Source: Ornithodoros turicata (Eukaryota > Arthropoda > Arachnida > Ixodida > Argasidae). From it: DNA of 64,000 nt. The DNA is taken from NCBI RefSeq assembly GCF_037126465.1, contig NC_088203.1:84630668-84694667 (forward strand), written 5' to 3'. A program made the translations under genes and the position numbers. Under the pieces are notes generated by a model. It searched no databases. It saw only the letters and a program-made list of their open reading frames with translations, and was not told the origin of the DNA. This document shows, one piece after another, positions 12,484-25,095 of this stretch. Numbering within the stretch: position 1 is the stretch's first letter; each line of letters opens with the position of its first letter.

Positions 12484-12708
12484 TCATGGCAGTTTCACCT
12501 TGGTTCTATTTACAATCCTCCCCTGCCATGGTACGTCAGCACCAGCTACAAAGTACTGCGTGAACAACTTTCGCACCTCAGCACTCTGCCTCCTGTAGTT
12601 ATTTGACCCAGCTCTGTGACCAATGCTGCACAGACCTGTCACTTCGTCGTGAGCAATTTTCCTCTGAGTGTGTAAATAGGGTGTTTTAGGGCGTCCCGTG
12701 AACTGCAC
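12484..12708 (-). pseudogene. PIF/Harbinger nuclease C-terminal remnant
   Basis: A 74-codon frame contains AEVRKLFTQYFVAGADVPWQ. That pattern (R..F..YF....G.VPWQ) is the usual C-terminus of Harbinger-type DDE nucleases. The catalytic core is absent on either side, so only the last part of an element survives. Assignment rests on memory of the family pattern. The Harbinger N-terminal piece at 59.9 kb shows that this superfamily has been active in the genome. Confidence 0.5.
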
Positions 12709-12969
12709 GAAAACGGTATGGTAAACCGAGCTGTCAAATCACAGAGCAGCATCACGGTGTGAACAACTTTAAAGAAACAACGCGTTCATGTATTCGTCCA
12801 ATAGCACTGATTAATATTTCGATATCCCCTAATAATCTTCAACTTGCCGATATTCCGTAATGTACGTTAGATGTTTCCTCTGGGCGGTGAATCGCCCACC
12901 CCATCACCATCCAATGTATGTGTGTGTGTGTGTTCCTCTGGGATACCTTGTTGTCAGACCTTGATGTAA

Positions 12970-13083
12970 CTGATGTTCTGAGGCTGGGAACAACATAGAA
13001 GGGACAATCGCATACAAGGCCCAACTTGAGGCCTTGTATGTGATTGTCCCTTCTATGTTGTTCCCCCCAGCCTCAGAGCATCA
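12970..13083. repeat. Near-perfect hairpin, ~52-bp arms
   Basis: The two arms (12,970-13,021 and 13,030-13,083) are reverse complements with a loop of about 8 bases. The stem includes AACAACATAGAAGGGACAAT. A GGCGGTGAATCGCCCACCCC stretch just upstream (12,880-12,899) recurs near 23,455 and looks like a LINE 3'-end remnant. Confidence 0.8.
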
Positions 13084-13237
13084 GTTCTCTCATGTTCAAC
13101 ATTTGCCGCTTGCGTCGATCCCTGTCGTATGAATGTGTATGAGTGTGCAAAAATGTAAGAGTGAAAGGAGGATGATTGAGAGAGAGTGACTGGTTCCTCC
13201 CATCAGATGACGCACCTTGGAAGTCGCTGAGAAGGCG

Positions 13238-13310
13238 TCTTAGCTTAGCTCAATTGGTTGAGCCCTGGACCGGTAATCCAGAAGATGTGGGTTCGAGTCC
13301 TACAGCTGGA
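13238..13310 (+). repeat. tRNA-Thr-like SINE head
   Basis: D arm (AGCTCAATTGGTTGAGC), anticodon stem CTGGA/TCCAG with loop CCGGTAA, and T arm GTGGGTTCGAGTCCTAC are recognisable. Acceptor pairing is poor and position 33 is C rather than T. The next bases include CAGTGACTTTCATC, also seen at 15,138, so this is probably the head of a SINE rather than a working tRNA gene. Confidence 0.6.
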
Positions 13311-13530
13311 TAACCTTTTCAGTGACTTTCATCGTTATTGTCAGTGCGAAGCGCGTTTCAGCCGATTCCTCCATCTCGTGTCCCTCGCCGTTATTTGGCG
13401 TCGCAAAAGTTCCAACAAACTTCCCAAGGATGACGGGCTCATTGGACCCGTAGCCTTCTTGGTCATGAAACCGGAATATTTCGCGGACCCAGAAACGCGG
13501 AAGTCGGGTTCGCCTTTGCCGCAGCAGTAG

Positions 13531-13653
13531 CAACAAAACACGGAGGAGAAGTAAGGAGAACGAACTCTGCCGAGCCGCCGTTGAGAAAGCGTGGTCTCGA
13601 TTCCTCGAGTCTAATTGTGGCCGCGGCGCGGCGCTCGCGTTCCGTCAGGTACT
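13531..13653 (+). repeat. Left copy of a ~115-bp inverted repeat pair
   Basis: Contains GCCGCGGCGCGGCGCTCGCG. Its reverse complement, with scattered changes, lies at 15,461-15,572. The pair may be the ends of a 2.0-kb element or two independent insertions. No transposase between them. Confidence 0.6.
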
Positions 13654-15460
13654 TGCTCCTCTGAAATAAGGTTGCTGTAATGCACTCTTTCAGATGTACT
13701 TGTGTGTCCAGTGGAAGCAGAAAAAAATATTTTGCTAAGTAAACACGCTTATCGTGTATCAAGGAACGATCTCTCCGTGAATTTTTCGCCTGCAGTTTAT
13801 GTTAGTGCAAAGCGAGAGGCTTTTATTTTAGAATGCGGGGAAGCCGCCGTGAAGGGGGCTCCGCGTTGGCTGGACGGCTTGAATGTCTCCGTAAGCGTGG
13901 TGCTCTCGCAGTCAAGAAGCTATTCTCTTTTTTCTTTTTTTATTTGCGATAAAATACGACACCCGAAGAAGCACAAAGGTTGTTATCCGACATTGTACAG
14001 GATGGTACGCGCGTATTTAGATCACCGCCAACGCATGACCACGAGATGTACATTGATAATGGTTTGCATTGATCAGTATTAGTTCCCGGGAATACCTCGC
14101 AGTGTAGAGTAATGATGTCATTGGGCTGGTTAATCCGCATTTCCATTCTAGCTGTTGCACGAGAGCTTTGTCGCGTATGCACAACGCTTTGGGAAACAGG
14201 AGCCTTGTGTCGTAATTGTGATGCATCCGCTGGGATAGAGAGTTACATATTTCGCATGCCACAATACACGAATTTAATACCAAGGTACCAGAACGCACTT
14301 CTGTCGCAGGTTTTGCCCACGCGCGGTACAGGATTCAATGCATGCACTTCCTGTTTCTCGAAGACGATTTTCATCTTGGTGCACCGGGGGGGGGGGGGGT
14401 AAATCCCATATCTATTGGGATTAGGGCTTTTTAGCTTTTCTGGCAGGTATATATTGGTGCTGTTGCAGTATTGTTGCTCTTTTTTTTTGTGGTGGTGGTA
14501 AAATATCCGGTGCAACGCTTTGAGCAGCATATGCTTGTACAGAAGTAACTTGAAACTGAACACCAAAGCGATAGTGTATAAAGTAGAAGTAATGTGTTGT
14601 TCAAGATTTCAGTGTTCGTCAACATAAATTAGAGATTAGATCCCGACTTTATTTTGCAGTTCCCAAAAGCGAGCGATTGGCATGCATGACAAGATATAAG
14701 AAACTAAGTGCCAGAACCTTCGGAACCGCACCGTGTCCCATCATCAGAGCGTCCTGCCCCTCCTTGCCCCCACTCACACACACAAAGGTCTCTTAACTGC
14801 TTGACACGTACGGAGATAAAACTTCTCAGTCCCAGCTTATGTAACGACCCACATAACGCGCGATTCCGGAAAGATCGCATCCGGCGACTTTCGATTACAC
14901 AGCTTCAAACTTTCTTTCTTCCCTCCTGACTTTCTTTCCTCCATACCACTCAAATGTGGCTTTTCGGAACAACGTTTGCTTCCTTTGGGGTATGTTAGCG
15001 TGTTAGCGCAGCGGTCAAAGTACGCGCGCACCACAGAGAGAAGGGCACGATACCCGAGACGGCCGGGGAGAAGCGACAGAGGATTCCGTCGGAGGCATTC
15101 GACACTACACCTTTGGCAATTGATGAACAAGAACTGATGTTCAGTGACTTTCATCTTTCACCTTTGGCAGTGTCAGACGTTTGTCTTACGTGTTAAAGTT
15201 TCGTTGTTTTTTTTTTTTACTTCTTATTTCCGATTCCATTTTTATCGGACAGGTAGCTTCCATCTATGAGACAAAAACGAGGTAGCAGAAACCGAAAAAA
15301 AAAAGAAAAGAAAAAATAATTGTAGCTGACCAGAAAATATTAACTCGTTACTGGAGACACAGTTGTTTATGCTTATCAAACAAACATTCGTTTTGAACGC
15401 TTTTTAGTAGAGTATTCGAGCACAAACGACGCATTGCCGTGCAGGCGATTTCGCGGAGCC
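13654..15460. other. Sequence between the inverted repeats, no recognised gene
   Basis: Longest frame is 126 codons (13,702-14,082, plus) without motif. A G-run lies at about 14,387-14,399. 14,995-15,165 may hold a degenerate tRNA-like SINE (TTAGCGCAGCGGT and, at its end, CAGTGACTTTCATC). Nothing firmer. Confidence 0.35.
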
Positions 15461-15572
15461 TAGTACCGGAGGGAACGCGAGCGCCGCGCCGCGGCCAACA
15501 ATTGACTCGATAAATTGGGACGTCGTTTTTCAGCGGAGTTCGGTCTCCTTACTTCTCCTCCGTGCAACAAAA
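15461..15572 (-). repeat. Right copy of the ~115-bp inverted repeat pair
   Basis: Contains CGCGAGCGCCGCGCCGCGGC, the reverse complement of the 13.6-kb copy; divergence is clear but alignment is continuous. A pyrimidine-rich low-complexity stretch follows at 15,719-15,788. Confidence 0.6.
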
Positions 15573-16027
15573 GAACGTTTATGTGAACGTGCGCTGCGAC
15601 GACGCTGTCAACTCCGGAGGCGTCATGATGGGAGAGACCGGAAACGACCACCGAACTTGCGCTGAGTCATACAGCTAGCGCCGCCTTACAAGCGAGAACC
15701 GTCCGATTACAGTGAGCGTTTTTTTTCTTCTTCTTCGTCTTCTTCTTTCTTTCGTTTGTTTCGTTCTTTTTCTTTTCTCTTTTTTTTGCGTTGCTTTGTC
15801 GAGCTACGTTAGCGCGCTGCTATATGTCGGGACAGGCCTTAACTCTCGAGTGAGTTATACCTCTGCAGGACGGAATTTTGGGTGACACCTTCACCGAGTG
15901 ACACTTGCATATAGTGTCATTCTTGAGCTGTCACACGTCGAAGTTTAGCGACACTCCGCAGAGAGTGCACTAACGATTTAGTGAGTTCTTCAAAACTCAC
16001 TTCTCTTCTCTTCGGAGGACCGAGTGA

Positions 16028-16548
16028 GGGGGACCGGTGCAGGACGTTTCGGTGCACGGACATTTCGGTGCACCAAATTTGGGTGCAAAGCGTTACAGCG
16101 GCGGGAGCGGGGGATCACTGCAACGGTTCTGGTAACTGGTTCCGGGAAGAATGGTCCCGGGAATCGCTGTCACGATGTCGACATATCGTAGTAAAACAAA
16201 GGGAAGAGGGCGGCTTGGCATCAAAAGTAGTGTTGTCAAGGAATTTGGTTTCCGTAGAGAAGAACGTGTTCAATGTATTTTTTGTGTACTCTTAAAGGTA
16301 TAAGCTCTGATCTGCATGTGATCGTGGTCTGCCGTGGCTTTTAAACTTTTGGGGAATTTTCTTTTTTAATATTTTGCGCCCCACGTTCTAGTCGGCGCTG
16401 TACAGATGTTCATTCATTTATTGTGTTCATTCATTCGTTTATCGTGACAGACATTCCCGACACCAGTTTTCCGGGACGCCTCAGCAGCGTTTCGCACCGA
16501 AATGTCCGGGCACCGAAACGTCCATGCACCGAAACGTCCGGATCCCCC
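16028..16548. repeat. Small TIR element with repeated-word ends
   Basis: The left end carries GGACGTTTCGGTGCACGGAC and a second copy of the word. The right end (16,484-16,548) carries the reverse complement three times (CACCGAAACGTCC type). The same word builds the ends of the element at 57.3-59.4 kb, so the two are related. No transposase in the 400-bp interior. Confidence 0.65.
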
Positions 16549-17499
16549 TTTGAGGTACAGGTAAAAATATTGCGAAAAAGCGAGGGGCCACGACAACCAC
16601 AATATGTTTAAACAAGTATTTTCAACAGCATGCATATTTAATTTAGTACTCTGTAACATTGATGAGAAGCATGTTATTACTCTTGTTAACAACCTGTGAA
16701 AACTTCGCAGTCTTGGCGATCTGGCGGCCATCCTTGTCGTGAGATTTGTTGGAGTCCAATTTGTTTTATGTTGGAAGACGATTTCCAGCAAGCGGTTCTA
16801 AAACAAAGAAAAACATTCTCAGGAAGGTATTGTGGAACACGCCTAAAAATTGCCGTTCACTCTTATCTATATCGTAACTGCAACCGTCGCTCAATGAGAA
16901 TCACTTAAGCCGTGTAGCAAGTACGTGAAAGCGAGTGAAAGTGACATTCGCTTGTGAGAAGTGCACTTCACGAAAATGACACCAAATTAGCCCGTGTGAC
17001 AGGTGTATTAGTCTAGGCCGTGCAAACTTTCTTCACGCGAAAACGCAAGGAAGTAAACGCGTATTCCTCGCTGATCGACGCTTATTTTTACGCTTATTTC
17101 ATCACAGGGGGGAACTGAATTGTGTCGCCACAAGAAAACCTTTTCTCGACTTTTCCCGAAGACAATAGTGGACGGTGTGACACTAACTGCTGTTTTTCGT
17201 TATGAACATGGTACACAATGGTAAGTATATTTGGAGACGTTAAAAGGAAGTGAAGTATCTTTCTTTTCTCTCTCCCTCTCTCTCTTTCTCTGTCTTTCTT
17301 TAAGAGTATGGCTGCAGTATGCTTTCTTGCACGAGGGCAGCGATTGCAGCTGACCGCGCGCGAAAATGTCCTTCATCTGCATACCCTCCATATGTGGGCA
17401 TTTTATGCGAATTATTAAACGTCACGTCGCATCAACATGAAAGTCATCATTCAAACGCATCCATGTTGCACACGCAACATGTTGCTACAAATTGACAGC
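16549..17499. other. Intergenic, nothing recognised
   Basis: Short frames only. A CT-rich tract lies at 17,264-17,300. Confidence 0.4.
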
Positions 17500-17772
17500 A
17501 ATACAAAAGGAACAGGGTTCATCCGTTGCGTCGTTCGTTAAAGATTTAAGCTTTCCCTGCTCCTCTCAAGATGCGCGACAATGCGAGGCGGGCTGTCATT
17601 GGTCTCCTCAAACGATTTGTCCAATCATCGCGGGAGATCGTGTGAGGTGGCCAATGACAGGCCGCCCTTCTTGAGAAGGAGCGACAAAGGGAAGCGCGAA
17701 CTGCAGTTTCGTTCCGCCATAAATCACGAACGACGCGACGGATGAATGCTTTCCTTGCGTTCCTTTTGTATT
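17500..17772. repeat. MITE-like foldback, ~120-bp arms
   Basis: Begins AATACAAAAGGAAC and ends with the complement GTTCCTTTTGTATT. CATCCGTTGCGTCGTTCGT on the left mirrors the right side near 17,725-17,745, and CTGTCATTGG mirrors 17,652. Arms are imperfect and cover nearly the whole element. Confidence 0.75.
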
Positions 17773-18043
17773 CTCTCTAGGTAGCGGCATCCTTCATTCG
17801 GCGAGAAGAAATATTTGCCCATTAATGCCCGTTTAATTGTGCTATTTCGCGTGTGCCGTCCTGGGTACTACTGGTACTACATATTACGTCTTGAAAACGC
17901 ATGAACGTCAATGTATACATGTAATGTAACCAGACTTGTACAGTAACTTGAGTAGAGTATTTAGATTACGTATCGTAAATATTTCTGCATGTAACTTGGT
18001 ATAACTGAGAGCATGGCGGCTAGCTGGTGAAGATTGACAGTCC

Positions 18044-18130
18044 AAGGAAACCTTGAGCTTGAAGAACGTAAAAGACGTCTCTTACGTTCCTCGAGACCTC
18101 TTTTATGTTCCCCAAGCGGAAGGTTCCCTT
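18044..18130. repeat. Imperfect hairpin, ~38-bp arms
   Basis: AAGGAAACCTTGAGCTTGAA and its mirror (ending GGAAGGTTCCCTT) fold into one stem with a loop of about 10 bases centred on TTACGTTCC. Confidence 0.65.
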
Positions 18131-18719
18131 GCACTATGTAACTATGCACTTTAGTTGGTAGCTTAATACTAAGTTACATTGTGCAAGAGTAGTTAGTGCT
18201 TGAAAGTATCCAGGGATACTTTCAAAAGGTCAGTGTTTAGTAATCTAACTTAAGCACATTTTTCAATAACTTCTCCTGATTTCCCTAGTTACTTGAAGAT
18301 ACTTTTCTGTTCGAAGCATGGAGGTGGAGCGAAAGTCTCTCTTTCGTCTCGGCAATGCGCTTGGTGCTGTCTTTAGCGCTGAGATATTCGGGTTTTTGGA
18401 GTGCGCATAAATGAATCGATGCCGTCTCGATGTCTTGAAGGGTATGCGGAGCTGAAACCTCTATCATGCAGGATATAGAAGAGTCAGAAGAGGAAAGAAG
18501 TCATATACCGAAAGAGGGCACGTAAAACATCCATAACTCTTTATGAGGTTAAAGCAACGATAAGGAGAAAAACGGCAGTGTATTCTGTAGTTTCAGTACA
18601 GCATTCGTTCGCGATCTGTCTAGCGCCAGTTCAATATTGGAAGCAACGCTTTAAGAAAACCGGAGCAGGCTATTGGACACTATTTTTGAAAACAACAACA
18701 ACAACAAATAAGTAATGAT

Positions 18720-21190
18720 GATGTAGTGGGATGTTTCGCCGCTGAGGCAGCACCCTATCCCACTGCTTGAGGAGGAAAAGATGGTGATGGTGATGTTCAG
18801 AGTTCACGCAGAAGTCCTGTTGCTGCTAAGAAGGTGATGAGGGCTTGAAGAGCTCGTAGCTGATGCGCAGGATTGACCGAAGGCCCAAGCAGTTGAGGAA
18901 GAGCAAGGGAGGGTGTCCCAGTGACTTTAAATTGGCGCTGGAAAACGCGTCGCTCAGTGAAATACTTACAGTCGATGAGAATGTGCTGGACAGTATTTGG
19001 AGTATTACAGCGAGGGCATAGCATTGTGTTACTATAACCCAGCTAGTGGTGAAAGTATGGGGTGAATGCGGCGTTAAAACAAAGTCGACGGACAATAGAC
19101 GTAATGGTCCGACGAAGGGTAGACGGCATTATGAAGGACAGTGTGGAATCTACTGAGTGGAGGAGGGATCCTTCCGGGATGTCCTGACGCCTTTCATGGG
19201 TGGACTTTCCTGGTGCAAGCACCTACATGAAAGATCGTGAATCCCCTTTTGGTAATATGATGGTGATCGTATGTCGACGGCGGTGGGTTTCTGTAGCTAT
19301 TAAATCTGCGTCTTCGTTACCACGTATACCGATGTGGCCCGGAATCCACTGTAAAACCAGCCGCTTGTAACACTGAAGTATGTCAATAGCGATTGATGCG
19401 AAGGAGCCTCGAATGGCTCTGCTTGCAATACACTGTAGGGCTGCTTTAGAATCAGTATAGATCACCCAGGAGCGGGGTTGAAAGTGGCACTCCAATAGCT
19501 TTTTCATGAAAAAGAGAATAGCGTAGAGCTCCGTTCAGGTGGATGACGTGCGGTGCGAAAGCTTATACCCGCAAGACAGGGACTCCTCTGTATGACGAAA
19601 GCAGAGGATGAACCTTGTTCAGTGGAAGACCCGTCGGTGAAGACAGCAGAGCGAGTTCTGTATACAGCGTCCATCATTTCTAGCGTCGCTTGCTTCAAAA
19701 CAGGAACTGGGACTTCCTTTTTCTTGTTCTTGATTTCGGGGACAGAGGTCGCGATTGCCGGTGTTGGGAATGTCCACGGAGGTGAGGAGGAAACTACGTG
19801 CTGCACTGTGAAACGAGGGAGGTGTTGATGCGCTTCACGGACACATACGGAGACTTTGGTGTTTCTACGCTTATACATTTTTCTGACCAGAGGATGACGG
19901 CGATGGTGGACCAACAAGCGCATGTGATGCCGGATAGTTTCTCTCTGACACACGACCTCAATCGGGATATCTTTCGCTTCCGCCATCGCCATACGTGTGT
20001 CAGCACAGCGCTGTACTACTACTACTACGGTAGTTTGCGGTACTAAGCAAGCCCGCAGACTGCGTGCCAAGGTACCACGAAGTTTGAAGATCGAGGTCCG
20101 GGACATGCCATGGAGAGCAGGTAGACCATAAAGCGTTGATCCCCTACGGGCGCTTTATGCATCATGAGCACGTCCCGTTCCTTACTGCCCCATCGTGCAC
20201 CAGTAAAGTGGTAGCAAAGTATCAGCAACATTTATCCAGCGCTGCGCCTTCGAAACCAGGTAGTCCACATGTCGGAGCCAGGATAGACCGCAGTCTAAAC
20301 TAACTCCCAGGAACTTATGGTGAGTCACTTGCTGCAGGTCACTCATTCCAAGATCAAGCGGAAAACGATGCATATGCTTCTTCGTAAATGAAAGGACCGC
20401 TCATTTTTCACCTGAGACGTCCATCCCTGCATCCAGGTCAGTGTTGCTGAAGGCATCCAGCGAGCGCTGTAACCGGCCTTGTATGGCAGGGCGAGATTTC
20501 CCTACTGTCCATATGCATACATCATCAGCGTACATTGGCAGGTTCACGCCCTTGGAAGCGCATCATTTGAGACCCACCATGACAATGTTAAAGCGCAAAG
20601 GACTCAAAACACTGCCCTGGGGGACTCCCTGCAGTAGCGTACTCCAGCCTGTATCCTCTTCTCCGGCCTTGACAAATATTGATATTTGGTGTAAGAAGTC
20701 ACTATCCACGCAAAAGCGCTTTGAGGACCTGGGGCCTGTAGAAGCGCGTTCAGAACACAGGTGTGACTCACTGTATCGTAGACCCGTTTTACATCATGGA
20801 AGTCGGCTGTGGTTATCTTCTTGAGGACCTTCGCTTCCTCTACGGTGGAAACTTAGTCAAACACCGAGTCCATGGTGCTACGGTGACGGCGGAATCCTGC
20901 CCATTCTGGAGGGCAAGCAGATGTCCCTCCAGTCACCACTCCAGCCTGTGTAAAACAATTCGCTCAAGGACATTGCATAAGCAACTGGTTAAACTGACAG
21001 GGCGAAACAATGCCAAATCTGATGGGTGTTTTCCTGGCTTCAGTATGGAGACAACTTGTGCTTCCTTCCACAAGGACGGGACCCGCCCTTGTCTTCAAGA
21101 ACTATTATAAACTTCAAGAAGCGCCTGGAGGCAGCTGTCATCAAGGTTCCTTATACACCTCGTCCAGAGCGTTTCTCGCGCCACCCTGCG
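18720..21190 (-). pseudogene. Decayed LINE with reverse transcriptase, RNase H and zinc knuckle
   Basis: Reading the minus strand from about 21,190 down, several frames together give an RT: an NTE/finger piece with KPGKHPSDLALFRPVSLT (about 21,000), GVPQGSVLSPLRFN (about 20,610), MYADDV with the catalytic YADD (20,519-20,536) and KFLGVSLDCGLSW (about 20,300). An RNase H domain follows: FTDGSS near 19,640, YTDSKAAL near 19,460 and GNEDADLIA near 19,300. A CCHC-like knuckle, CPRCNTPNTVQHILIDC, lies near 18,990. The order is that of I-like non-LTR retrotransposons. Frameshifts and stops separate the parts, so it is dead. The 3' end near 18,720 has GTGGGATGTTTCGCCGC, a phrase shared with fragments elsewhere in the window. 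Confidence 0.85.
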
Positions 21191-21529
21191 TCAAGCAGGG
21201 AAAGTTTTTCTGGAGCTACGTCCGTAGCGCGCAGTGTCCAGCGTGTTGATCTTGTGTGTTTGCTGCATGTCGTATGGCGCCGAGAAGTCGAAAACCAATT
21301 GTGGTATGGTGAAATGTGCATTCACCTATAGAAGTGCGCCGCTTGGAACGAAATTTTATTCGTTTTCTGGAAAGCCTCGTGAAAAGGAGAGAAGTGGATT
21401 GCTGCAGTTAAACGTCCAGTAAAATGCTGCTGTGAAACGTGTTCGCTTTGAGTCATGTTATCCACTGTCGGGAAGCTAAGCGAACTTTGTTCATTGTTTC
21501 TTTTAGCAAAGGTAGCTTGCCGTGGTTGC

Positions 21530-22565
21530 CCACCATAGCTGGGCGTCCTCACTCATGAGGACCCTCATGAAGACGCCTCACCCTCACCTCACGACGATGA
21601 GGTGAAGGTGAGTGAGGCCAGAACACGCTGAATGTTCCTCACGAGGACAGTCGTGAGGCATTGTCCCTCATGAGGTCTACCGTGAGGGTCCTCATGAGGC
21701 CAGTCGTCGTGAGGTCATCAATACGTGAGGGTACAACGTATTCCGTGAGGAGCCTCACGGATGAGGCCGTGAGGCCCTTTGTGAGGAACCTCACGGATGA
21801 GGTCGTGAGGCCTTTCGTGAGGAACCTCACGGATGAGGCCGTGAGGCTTTTCGTGAGGGACCTCACGAATGAGGCTATGAAGCCTTTCGTGAGGGGCCTC
21901 ACGGATGAGGTGATGGGTTCGGGCTCCTCTATGCTGATGCCAAACACTAACGTTAAACCTGACTGTGACAGTAACAACTGTTACCAAATTTATCCAAGCA
22001 CAGCACGAAACCCTATAAACAGTTTAATGCCGCGCAGTATCATTAGTACCAACTACCGACACAGTAGTTCAACGCCGACGTGTTTGAGGCTCATGTGCCT
22101 CCCAGTGACTTGAAGACACGTCAGGCCATGAGGGTATTCACGAGGCGAGGGCTCGTGAGGTTTAGGGGTCGTGAGGCCATGAGGGCCCTCATGAGGTGAG
22201 GGCACGTGAGGATGAGGACTCGTGAGGCCATGTGGGTCCTCATTAGGCGAAAGTACGTGAGGCGCCATGAGGATATGAGGGCCCTCATGAGGTGAGGCCA
22301 CGTGAGGATGAGGACCCTCATGAGGTGAAGATACGTGAGGCCATAAGGGTTGTGAATAGCCTCAAGAGGTGAAGGCATGTGAGGATGAGGATGGTGAGGC
22401 CTCTTGGGATCCCGATGCCCTGAGGTGAGGTTTTTGAGGGCAAAATTTAAAATGGAATGTGAGGGTGAGGGCGACTGAGGTTTAGTTACTGGTGAGGAAA
22501 ATTTGGTGAGGGTGAGTGAGGCCAATGAAGTCTGTGCTTCGTGAGGTGAGGATGAGTGAGGCCGT
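21530..22565. repeat. GTGAGG/CCTCAC minisatellite
   Basis: Degenerate tandem units of about 36 bp, clearest at 21,745-21,910 (CGTGAGGAACCTCACGGATG type). Each unit contains its own inverted repeat (GTGAGG..CCTCAC). A unique stretch at about 21,920-22,090 divides the region into two parts. Open frames on both strands follow from the repeat and are not taken as genes. Confidence 0.85.
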
Positions 22566-22611
22566 AGGAAAATGCCCACCTATGATGCCCACCAATAAAA
22601 CTGTCATATGG

Positions 22612-22680
22612 CAAATCACGTTGCCCACTTCTGTGAGGCCGACAACGGCGAGCCCTTTCACCATCAACACCACTTGTAAT
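22612..22680 (+). repeat. SINE body fragment
   Basis: TTGCCCACTTCTGTGAGGCC and the following bases match the bodies at 1,500-1,570 and 61,560-61,600. The tRNA head is missing. Confidence 0.6.
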
Positions 22681-25090
22681 AAAAAATAATACACTGACGC
22701 TAACCAGGTACGACAAACAAAACAAATGATTGTGACATGGCGCTCAAGACCCATAAAGCTTTTTTGACATACAAAAGTATCCCCATCTCTAAGCTTGAGT
22801 GGGCAATCGATAGGGAAACTGGAAGGCAAATCCCGTCCGTAACAGCACCTTTCTAGCGCGTACAAATTTAAACAGGGACACTCTCATCATGAATTTAATG
22901 TTCATTTGACTCTGTCGTAGCCATGCACGTTTCGGTACACGCAAGGTTCCGGGCTCTCCCTCCGCTACGACCATTATAAAACTCGGGAATTGAGGAACGG
23001 CGTTGTATCCCATACAGTTGTATCCACATCCACACTGCGCAGTTCGCTCTGCCGCCGCGGGAGGGGCGCCACCGTTCACGCTCGTCCCCAAATCGATGAC
23101 ATTCCCAGCACCTTCAAACACCATGGAAGATGGACAGTTCTTTACTGCGCACAGAAGCCCATGCCACGTCAAAACACCTCGCTGGTGAACTTTGGTTGCT
23201 CGAACGATGTGGAAAATGCGCCTACAGAAAATAGAAGAAATATTGAAATATATTGAAATACCTGTGCACCTAATGTCATTTAATGGCCAGTCATCAATAT
23301 AATTTAAATATACCTATATCTGGGCTGCGCCCCGAACATTCTAGCATCCCGTTCAGAGCGCTCCGCCCTTCTGGATTTCGGAAGTGCGCTTTCTGTGTTC
23401 GTGCGGAACCTAGGAAGGGTACGCATGCAGCGAAATGTTGGCATAATGCCTCAGCGGTGGTGAATCGCCCATCTCATCATCATCCAATGTATGTGTGCGT
23501 GTCTGTGTTGGCTGAATGGCGAGCGAAGTTCCCTTCATATTGATGACGTTCATAATAACGAGACAGAAGTACAGTGTTCTCAATAGGTTTTGAACCTTGT
23601 ATTTCTTATACCGTACTGTATGTTGTCAGAAAAGCGAATAACAACAACAATTATGTTCTGACGATGAAGTGGGGAGGTTTTCCTCTCCAGGAGTGGAACG
23701 CTACCGCATAGCTAGGGGTCCTAATATGAATGATGACGACGATGAGTGGTGATGATGAGCGATGACGATGATGAGAGATGACGGTGATGATCGGAGCGGC
23801 TATGGCGATCCTGATCATTATGGTGGCAATGTCCGAGGGCGCTGTCGGGGATTCCGGATGTCGTAAGTCGTTTTTTATGCCCGCTCTGTGACCGGGAAGG
23901 AAGCGTTGTTGCTCATCGGACGCCGTGTGAAGGACAGGTGATGAATTGAACACTCTTTAAGCGACACGTCTGCTCTTCTTGACGAAACGTTTTATGGAGT
24001 TGGAGGCTAAGTTCCTTGAGCTTCGATTTCGCCACACGAATGTACCGGAGGCTGGTAAGTGATGCCGCTAAGTGTGAACGAACATTCGGATTGAAATATA
24101 GTGCTGCTTCTTGTTTACAAATGCATAGTCATGAAGACGCGGCGCAGTGACTAGTGTTTTCACTTGAAGATGTTGCCGACCATCATTATTTCTCCGTGTT
24201 GTGGTCAACACTATGGGCTCTGAACCGCATGGATACTGGCATCTCTGAGGCGAAAGAGCGGACCGATGAACGCATAGCTGTGTAACGTTGTGCTTACCAT
24301 ATCTTACTGATACCAGGAGCGCAACGTCTCCACAAACACTACAACATGAATACCAAAATAAAGTTAGTAAAGTTCATCTGCTAGCGATCTGTGGGAAACC
24401 CCAAAATACATGGTCCAATAATCATTTTCTTTTTTGAATGGTCATACGCAGCATACAACACTGGCACATGGAATAAATCTCCAACTGACAGGAATGTATT
24501 TAGTCGTATCACATATATATGTGCTGCACACACAGGCACAATACTGTTCACTAATGAACGACACCTCAGCACAATCGGAACAGAAATCACAACCGCGTAA
24601 GATCCACCACAACCCGGGCCGTCACTGCAACACAGAGGCCTGGCCACACCTTTTACCGCCCGCAGTCTTGTTTTATGCAAAACGTACGAGACAAATCACG
24701 TAAGAACGCAAGTGAATGTCAAACGCAAATAAATAGCAACAGCGTCTCAGTCGGTAAGTTGCCATGATTCCTGAGCTAGCAGACGATTCTGGCGGGGAGC
24801 GGACGCTTCCGGGAGCCAATGAAGTGCTCGGACGCCTGACGTCACCACACGCCAGACTCGGCTTGGGGGAGACTGTCGCCGCGGAGCGCATTCTTCCAAA
24901 CTAATTTTCTCAGGAAATTCGCGCTTTTCGAAAGAAATATTTTCCGTAACAGTTTATGAAGGTAGTATGTTCATATCAAGCGGTAAAAAAATATATGTTC
25001 CAAATGATTTCCATGCTCCTTTAAAATCAGAAATACACGTATTTTTATTTTACTGCTGATTACATATGGGACGCGGACTTTCGCTGGTCT
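22681..25090. other. Intergenic, no firm gene
   Basis: GATGAT-rich low complexity lies at 23,725-23,795. A LINE 3'-end-like phrase, GGTGGTGAATCGCCCATC, lies at 23,457. A possible 61-base first exon (ATG at 23,994, donor G|GTAAGT at 24,055) has no partner exon I can find, so it is noted but not called. Frames at 22,789-23,172 and 24,381-24,680 lack motifs. Confidence 0.35.
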
Positions 25091-25095
25091 CGCGG

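Noticed and set aside
13238..13310. Functional tRNA-Thr gene
   Set aside because: Acceptor stem pairing is poor, position 33 is C, and a SINE-type body phrase follows.
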